DNA from: Prorocentrum cordatum
Taxonomy: Eukaryota; Sar; Dinophyceae; Prorocentrales; Prorocentraceae
Direction of reading: 5' to 3'
Assembly: GCA_963575745.1 (NCBI GenBank)
Contig: CAUYUJ010016142.1
Coordinates: 202,501-226,056 of the forward strand
Length of the DNA stretch: 23,556 nt
Positions 18,333-23,556 of this stretch are shown here, one piece after another. The translations under genes were made by a program, and so were the position numbers. How positions within the stretch are numbered: the stretch's first letter is position 1; each line of letters opens with the position of its first letter. A model generated the notes under the pieces. That model was not told the origin of the DNA. It was given only the letters and a program-made list of their open reading frames with translations, and did not search any database.

Positions 18333-19133
18333 GGCCTTTGCCTTCCCCGCACCCGCGGGCCGGCGCATTGGCGTTGAACGCCTGGGGTCTCACCGATGCA
18401 TCCTGCTTGAGGCCTCGACCCAATCGCCGGTGGTTCTCTCTGCTTGCGTTTGTGGTAGGGCGCCTGCGTGGACCTCGAAGCGAGGTTAACAACCAGACGA
18501 TCCATACCTGTGGAGCTGCGCGCAGTGACCTACGCCCACATCCGCACCCGCGCGGCCAAAATACTTTGCACTCGCAAGGAGGGTGTCGCAGCCTGGGAAG
18601 CGTTCAGGCTGATGGCGACCCCAATCCTCAACTTTGCGGGTTTTCCGACTGGGCCGAAAATTTAGGGCCCAACTCGGGGATATACGACAGGGAGGCATCC
18701 ATCCTCGGCATGAGGTGCCTCCGAATAGCCCCCAGAGGAGTGTATCCCCGAGTTCCCCTTCTTTTGTTTGGGGACGAGAAATCGCCTGCGATGATGGGTG
18801 TGGAGAGCGCGCTTATGGATGCGCATCTCGGGGTCGTGGGAGTGAACGGCGTCGGGAGCCGATCGGAAGCCTGGGCTCAAGGGGGCTTGCACCCGAAACC
18901 TGACCGGACGCAGCCCGAGAAAGTGCTTGGACATCCTGCGAGTATTCGCCGAGCGTGCGAAACTACAGTCAGGAAAATGTGCCCAGCGTGTCGCGGCGGC
19001 GGCCCCAGCGACACGCGGTGCTCTGCGAGCGGAGGAGCGTGCCGCCCTGCTCCGCGGGACAGGCGGCTCGGGAGAAGCTCGGAGCTGCTGACACTCGGAG
19101 ACTGGGACGCGGCTAACGTTGAGGGGCAACGTC
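18333..19133. other. Intergenic; unrecognised frame, contains a nested hairpin
   Basis: A plus-strand frame of about 286 codons (18338-19198) has mixed composition but no motif I recognise. It runs into the foldback at 19134, so it is not called as a gene. Confidence 0.35.
18671..18754. repeat. Nested hairpin
   Basis: Outer arms AACTCGGGGATA (18671-18682) and TATCCCCGAGTT (18743-18754) are perfect 12-bp inverted repeats. Inside them GGAGGCA (18691-18697) pairs with TGCCTCC (18716-18722). Could be a structured RNA or a small foldback element. Confidence 0.75.
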
Positions 19134-19311
19134 AGGGGGGGACTGGCACAGGGGGGGATGCATCGGCCGGCTATACATCGCCGATAGATCGGCGATAGGC
19201 CCCCGACAGCAAATCCGCACCTTCCTGGGCAGGTTGGGGCTACCGGGCCCCAATCGGCGATCAATGGGCGATTGGGGGTCGATGCATCCCCCCCTGTGCC
19301 TATCCCCCCCT
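19134..19311. mobile_element. 178-bp foldback element with 32-bp inverted ends
   Basis: Arms 19134-19165 and 19280-19311 are inverse complements at 30 of 32 bases. The inner 21 bp (GGCACA, seven G, ATGCATCG) are perfect. Two internal palindromes add structure: ATCGCCGAT/ATCGGCGAT at about 19178-19197, and CCCCAATCG/CGATTGGGG at about 19249-19278. No transposase frame and no clear target duplication. Interpreted as a non-autonomous foldback element. Confidence 0.8.
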
Positions 19312-19616
19312 ATCGATGCACCTGAAACGTACCGCGCCGAAACGTGGTGGGCCGGAACCAACTGCGCGACACGCCAGGCAAATGTTCTTGGCCGCAGCCT
19401 TGCCCGTGAAGCCTCGGCACAGTCGCCACCCACTCTCGAGGCCGCCCTGCCCACAGCGGCGACGTGCGCCATCAAAAGGGCACAGAGACGGTCGCGCAGT
19501 CCCCTCGCTGTCGCACCGAGCAAGGCCTGGCAAAGACCGCGTGGAGAGGCTGGCTCTGGCTGGCCACCCAGCTGGCTGGAGACACGGCACCCTCACTGAG
19601 GGCGCAGATGCAGCAG
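19312..19616. other. Intergenic; nothing recognised
   Basis: Mixed GC-rich sequence between the foldback and a purine-rich block. Frames of 100-200 codons on both strands lack recognisable features. Confidence 0.4.
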
Positions 19617-19740
19617 GCGGAGAGGAGGGAGGCAAGGACGACGAGGAGGAGAGGCGGGAGAAGGAGGGCGAGAGGGAGGACGATGCGGACGATGAGGACA
19701 ATGAGGAGAAAGAGGAAGAGCAACAGGAGGAGCGGGAGTG
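19617..19740. repeat. Degenerate GAG/GAC purine-rich tract
   Basis: GGAGAGGAGGGAGGCAAGGACGACGAGGAGG-like words with loose triplet period; reads E/D/R-rich on the plus strand. Confidence 0.75.
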
Positions 19741-19825
19741 GAGCGCAGGCAGACACACTGCACAAAAAATGAGGCAGCAACAGCAAGCTCTTTCTCCCAC
19801 AGCTTCCTCCCTCCATCCTCGTCAA

Positions 19826-19892
19826 CATCCCGCCTCCTCCTCAACCTCCTCCTCCTCCTCCTCCTCCTCCTCAGCAGCAGCATCATCATCCG
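19826..19892. repeat. Short (CTC)n array running into AGCAGCATC triplets
   Basis: CCTCCTCC triplets to about 19872 then TCAGCAGCAGCATCATCATCC. A small version of the ATC/AGC tract downstream. Confidence 0.85.
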
Positions 19893-20200
19893 CAGATTCG
19901 TCAGATCAATACCATTACTCCTCAAACAGTGGTTGCACTTAAAGGTTCTTACTTGTTTCTAGGTAAGTGGGCCTGCGTGTTGGTCCGGCGGCTTCGTCGC
20001 CGCCGTCGGTGCCCTCAAGCCACCTCGTCGCCACCAGTCGTCTGGGTCTGCGTGTTGGTCAGGCTCAGTCGCCACCGTCGCCGCCTCGTCGCCGCATCGT
20101 CGCCGCCCCGTCGCGATGCACAACATAAATGGACCCACATAGATTGCACGATATCGGCTGCCAGAAACACAGCGTTTGAGGTCCACAGTGGCTAAAACTC
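19893..20200. other. Spacer with a short CGTCGCCGCC-rich repeat
   Basis: GCCTGCGTGTTGGTC at 19971 recurs as GTCTGCGTGTTGGTC at 20045, each followed by GTCGCC-rich words; the two copies are 74 bp apart. No gene recognised. Confidence 0.55.
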
Positions 20201-20204
20201 TTTA

Positions 20205-21245
20205 ACGTAAGCAGCGTCAGCAGCAACAGCATCACCGCCATGACCGTCAGCATCAAGATCGGTATCATCGTCATCGCCATCCTCACTGTCATCATCGTCA
20301 TCGTCAGCAGCAGCAGCAGCGCCAACATCATCCTCGCCATCTCCATCATTGTCGTCATCGTCATAACCGCCACCACAAAAATCATCCTCATCACACGTTG
20401 CAGCATCGTCATCACCAGCATCATCAGCATCATCCTGGTCGTCAACATCATCACACTCTTCCGTATCATGATCATCACCACCACCACAACCATCATCATC
20501 AACAACAGCAGAAGCAGCAGCAGCAGCACAACGATTACCATCATTAACATCATCAGCCTCACCACACGTATCAGCAGCATCAACATCAGCATCATCGTCG
20601 TCATCCTCATGATCATCATCCTTATCCTCATTAATATACGCAGCATCATCAGCAGCATCATCAATATCAGCATCAGCATCAGCAGCATTATCAGTGCCAC
20701 TGTAATCATCATCAGCAGCATCATGATCATCATCAGCAACGGCATACTTATCAGCATCATCACCACCAACGTCAGCTTCAGCACCATCACCATCAGAATC
20801 ATCATCAAGAGCATCCTCAATATCCAATTAACCATCATCATAATCAGAAGCAAAGTCAGCATCATCATGATCGTCGTCATCGCCATCGTCATCGGCATTG
20901 TCCTTGTCATCATCGTCGGCATCATCATCATCGTCATCGTCCTCCTCATCATCATCAGCATCAGCATCATCATCAGCATCAGCATCACCATCATCGCCGT
21001 CATCATTCGCATCATCACAAACATCGTCATCATCAGCATCATCATCAACAACATCAATATCAGCATCAGCCTCGCAATCACCATCAGTACCAGCATCCTT
21101 GTCGTCCTCGTAACCATCATCAGCAGCAGCAGCAGCACCAGCGGAATCATCATCAGCATAAGAATCATCATCACCATCATCATCAGCAGCAGCATCATCA
21201 GCGACATCAGCATCAGCAGCATCAGCATATGTCGTAACATCAGTA
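20205..21245. repeat. ~1-kb degenerate ATC/AGC/GTC triplet tract
   Basis: Over 1,000 bp in which nearly every triplet is ATC, AGC, GTC or a one-base variant, holding period three but never a perfect array for long. Stops are nearly absent, so frames of 200-400 codons appear: Ile/Ser/Val-rich on plus; Met/Leu-rich and Asp/Ala-rich on minus. I treat these as repeat translations. Confidence 0.9.
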
Positions 21246-21294
21246 TGGTTGCTGATAATACCATCAGATTGTGATATGGATTGGTGTGTGTGTT

Positions 21295-21353
21295 CCTCCT
21301 CCTCCTCCTCCTCCTCCTCCTCCTCCTCCTCCTCTGCCTCCTCCTCCTCGTGC
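21295..21353. repeat. (CTC)n triplet array
   Basis: About 60 bp of CTC triplets with one CTG interruption. Confidence 0.95.
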
Positions 21354-21374
21354 CACTCGATCCTGGGCCCAGGA

Positions 21375-21419
21375 TCGAGGGAGGGAGGGGATGGGAGGGG
21401 GGGCGAGGAGAGAGAGAAA

Positions 21420-21450
<31 letters not shown>

Positions 21451-21705
21451 AGAGGAGAGGCGAGGCGAGGCAAGGCGAGGCGAGGCGGTTGGAGAGGAGA
21501 GGAGAGGAGAGGAGAGGAGAGGAGAGGAGAGGAGAGGAGAGGAGAGGAGAGGCGAGGAGCCGAGAGGAGAGGAGAGGAGAGGAAACGAGAGAAGAGGAGA
21601 GAGAGAGAGGAGAGGAGAGGAGAGGAGAGGAGAGGAGAGGGAGAGGAGAAGAGAGGAGAGGAGAGGAGAGGAGAGGAGAGGAGAGGAGAGGAGAGGAGAG
21701 GGAAG
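21375..21705. repeat. GAGA/GGAGA purine array
   Basis: GAGAGAGA dinucleotides, then AGGCG pentamers (about 21462-21487), then long runs of the pentamer GGAGA with occasional GGCGA or GGGAGA. Homopurine on the plus strand for about 330 bp. Confidence 0.95.
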
Positions 21706-21759
21706 GGCACCAAAATACGCCGATCTGGCGTGTGAGTTTCTGAGAGCGCGGGCTTGAGC

Positions 21760-22535
21760 TTGCTCGAGCTTCGCTCTGGCGAGGGGGTGGGGCTGGCGCG
21801 GGCTGACGCGGGCCGACGTGGGCTGAGGCGTTTCGGTGGTGGTGCTCGAGGGGGGTGCTCGGGGGAATGGGAGCGGGCTTCGCTCTGGCGAGGGGGGGGG
21901 GGGGGAGCGCGTTTTTCGGTGCTCGGGGGGAAGGTGCTGGCGGTGGGGGGGGGGCTTCGCTCTGGCGAGGACGGGGGGGGGGGAAGGGCGGGCGACGCGG
22001 GCGACTTGGGCTGACGTGAGCTGACGCGTTTCGGTTTCGGGAGGGGAGCGGTGCTCGGGAGGGGAAAGGGGGAGTGCTCGGGACGATGGGGGGGGGGGCC
22101 TGAGCGGGCGGGCTGACGTGGGCTGACGCGTTTTTTCGGTGATGGGGGGGGGCCCGGGAGAAGGGTTTGGGGGGGGGCGCTTGACGAGGGGGGGGACGCG
22201 TTTCGGTGCTCGGGGGGGGAGGTGCTGGGGGTGGGGGGGGGCTTCGCTCTGCGAGGGGGGGGGGGGGTCGACGCGGGCTGTCGTGGGCTGACGCGAGCTG
22301 ACGCGTTTCGGTGCTTGGGGAGGGGGGGCGCTCGGGAGGGGAAGGGGGATTGCTCGGGGGGAGGGGGTGGGAAGGGGGGGAGGGGGGGCTGACGCGGGCT
22401 GACGTGGGCTGACGCGTTTCGGTGCTCGGGGGAAGGGGGTGCTCGGCGGGGGGGAAGGGGCTCAGGAGGGGGAGGGGGGGCAGGGGCGAGCTTCGCTCTG
22501 GCGAGGGAGGGGGGGCTGACGCGGGCTGACGTGGG
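21760..22535. repeat. G-rich minisatellite with CTTCGCTCTGGCGAGG and GCTGACGCGTTTCGGTG modules
   Basis: Two modules alternate in variable order. CTTCGCTCTGGCGAGG occurs near 21769, 21879, 21956, 22242 and 22491. (GGGCTGACG(C/T))2-3 GTTTCGGTG(C)TCGGGG occurs near 21796, 22007, 22112, 22272, 22388 and 22516. Runs of 6-13 G separate them. The minus strand is open throughout and reads Pro-rich with repeated 'ETRQ..SA' / 'NASAHVSP' motifs. There is strong G-quadruplex potential on the plus strand. Confidence 0.85.
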
Positions 22536-22539
22536 GGGA

Positions 22540-22985
22540 GGGGGCCCTCCAATGCCCCGACGCCCAGGCGCGGCGACCAGACGGCATCACACAACCACGG
22601 CACCGCCATGCCGCCACGCTGGCGGCTGCGTCCTCTGCCCGGGGCCTCTCCCCGGGCTTCGGGTGGGGCCCCAGGCCGGCCACAGGGAGGGTCGCGACTG
22701 GGGAGTTCCCGACCGGGGAGGATCGCCACTGAGAGAGGATGAGAGTCGCGACCGAGGGGCGGGGGGCGCGACCGGAGAGGAATCGAGACCGGGGGAGGCT
22801 CGCTGTGCGGGGGACGCTCGCTACGCGGGGGAGACAGTCTCCTGCTGTCTTCCCTCCTGCGTCCTGTCTTTTTTCCAAATCGTTTTGAAAAATACACCTA
22901 ACTCCTGTCCCTTTTTTGAACCGTCTCCCCCTGGGCACCCACGGAGGGGGGACGAGGACTACCAGGAAGGAAAAGATGACGGTGA
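22540..22985. other. Intergenic; short GCGACCGGGG-type repeats
   Basis: Between about 22,685 and 22,835, GTCGCGAC(T/C)G(G/A)GG, CCCGACCGGGGAGG, GCGACCGGAGAGG and GAGACCGGGGGAGG repeat at ~25-35-bp spacing, then CTCGCTGTGCGGGGGA and CTCGCTACGCGGGGGA. Nothing coding recognised. Confidence 0.5.
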
Positions 22986-22989
22986 CGAG

Positions 22990-23053
22990 GGAAGAGGAGG
23001 AGGAGGAGGAGGAGGAGGAGGAGGAGGAGGAGGAGGAGGAGGAGGAGGAGGAA
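22990..23053. repeat. (GAG)n triplet array
   Basis: About 63 bp of uninterrupted GAG/GGA triplets. Confidence 0.95.
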
Positions 23054-23264
23054 CAGAGACGCGCTGGGCTGCCCCCCGACAGCAGCAAAATCGCCCCGGA
23101 TCGGCGGCACTGGCCGGAGGCCACTACAATGAATAGACACAAGCCCCAGGCTCCCCAACATGTTTCCAACATGTTGAGGTTTCGTCTTTCCCCTCCACTT
23201 CCCACGTTTTCCCATATACTCCTAGACATCGACGACTCTTTATGTCTGCGTGCTTTTTCCCTTC
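23054..23264. other. Spacer; contains CAACATGTTTCCAACATGTTG
   Basis: Unremarkable apart from two adjacent CAACATGTT palindromic words at 23156-23176. No gene recognised. Confidence 0.4.
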
Positions 23265-23556
23265 CTGAGGGGGGGCCAGGAGGGAGGATGGGAGAGGGAG
23301 AGGGAAGGGGAGGGAGAGGGAAGGGGAGGGAGGGGAGGAAGGGGGAGAGAGGAGGGGGAGGGAAGGGAGGGAGGGAGGGATAAGGGGAGGGGAGGGGAGG
23401 GAGGGGAGGGGAGGGCAGGAGAGGGGAGGGGGGGAAGGAAAGGGAGGGGGAGGGGAAGGGAGGGGAGGGGGAGGGGAGGAGAGGGGGAGGGAAGGGAAGG
23501 AGGAGCGGGGGAGAGAAGGAGGGGGAGAGGAGGGGGAGGGGAGGGGAGGAAGGGGA
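23265..23556. repeat. (GGGA/GGGGA)n homopurine tract
   Basis: About 290 bp of GGGAGG, GGGGAGG and GGAAGG words with almost no pyrimidine on the plus strand; continues past the right edge of the window. Confidence 0.95.

Noticed and set aside
20065-21264. 399-codon Met/Leu/Ile-rich minus frame that resembles a membrane protein
   Set aside because: Produced by ATC/AGC/GTC triplets read in one phase; other phases are equally open.
1-23556. Dinoflagellate spliced-leader remnants (GCCATTTTGGCTCAAG-like)
   Set aside because: Looked for by eye on both strands; no convincing match, so no evidence that either gene is a retroposed mRNA.

Overview
The window looks like nuclear DNA of a dinoflagellate. 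The two recognisable genes belong to families that are greatly expanded in dinoflagellates: a pentatricopeptide-repeat (PPR) protein whose repeats centre on a 'CEKGGQWQQALSLL' signature, and a cysteine-rich multi-pass membrane protein with the 'FEACFCEDGYGAQD' and 'FTGHVRDAKYS' signatures. Both lie on the minus strand. High overall GC, very low gene density and a great excess of simple repeats and foldback sequences fit a large dinoflagellate genome. A GC-rich free-living species is plausible, but I cannot name it. No bacterial operon, tRNA, rRNA, CRISPR array or intact transposase gene was recognised.

Layout. 1-345: 11-bp satellite. 346-5,500: no convincing gene; holds a direct-repeat pair, homopurine tracts, a family of TTACGTCTAGTCGAATC boxes with an inverted copy, GCC/CTC/GTC triplet arrays, a ~341-bp tandem duplication, an AT-richer TGCATGTA-like patch and an 11-bp tetrad. 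About 8,640 down to 6,037 (minus): the membrane-protein gene, with a frameshift, an in-frame TAG and an intron-like segment edged by 29-bp direct repeats. 9,294-10,013: a diverged 104-bp repeat pair. 10,070-11,185: a C-rich minisatellite bounded by inverted GGTTCGAACCGGTAGTGACC boxes. 11,640-13,600: CTC arrays, a 60-bp direct repeat, a GT microsatellite, a 161-bp foldback, and a 100-N assembly gap inside a CTC array. About 15,870 down to 13,927 (minus): the PPR gene, about 17 repeats. 16,100-23,556: no convincing gene; triplet arrays, two further foldbacks (one with near-perfect 32-bp inverted ends), a 1-kb degenerate ATC/AGC tract, a GGAGA array and G-rich minisatellites.

The most interesting observation is in the PPR gene. 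Its frame is continuous apart from one apparent 1-nt shift and six stop codons. Four of the stops are TAG, and each sits exactly where sibling repeats of the same protein carry tryptophan (TGG). A single A-to-G (A-to-I) change in RNA would restore all four. A TGA at a cysteine position and the frameshift favour ordinary pseudogene decay, so this is a testable candidate rather than a conclusion. The membrane-protein gene also has an otherwise open conserved frame interrupted by one TAG. I see no functional link between the two genes beyond shared orientation.
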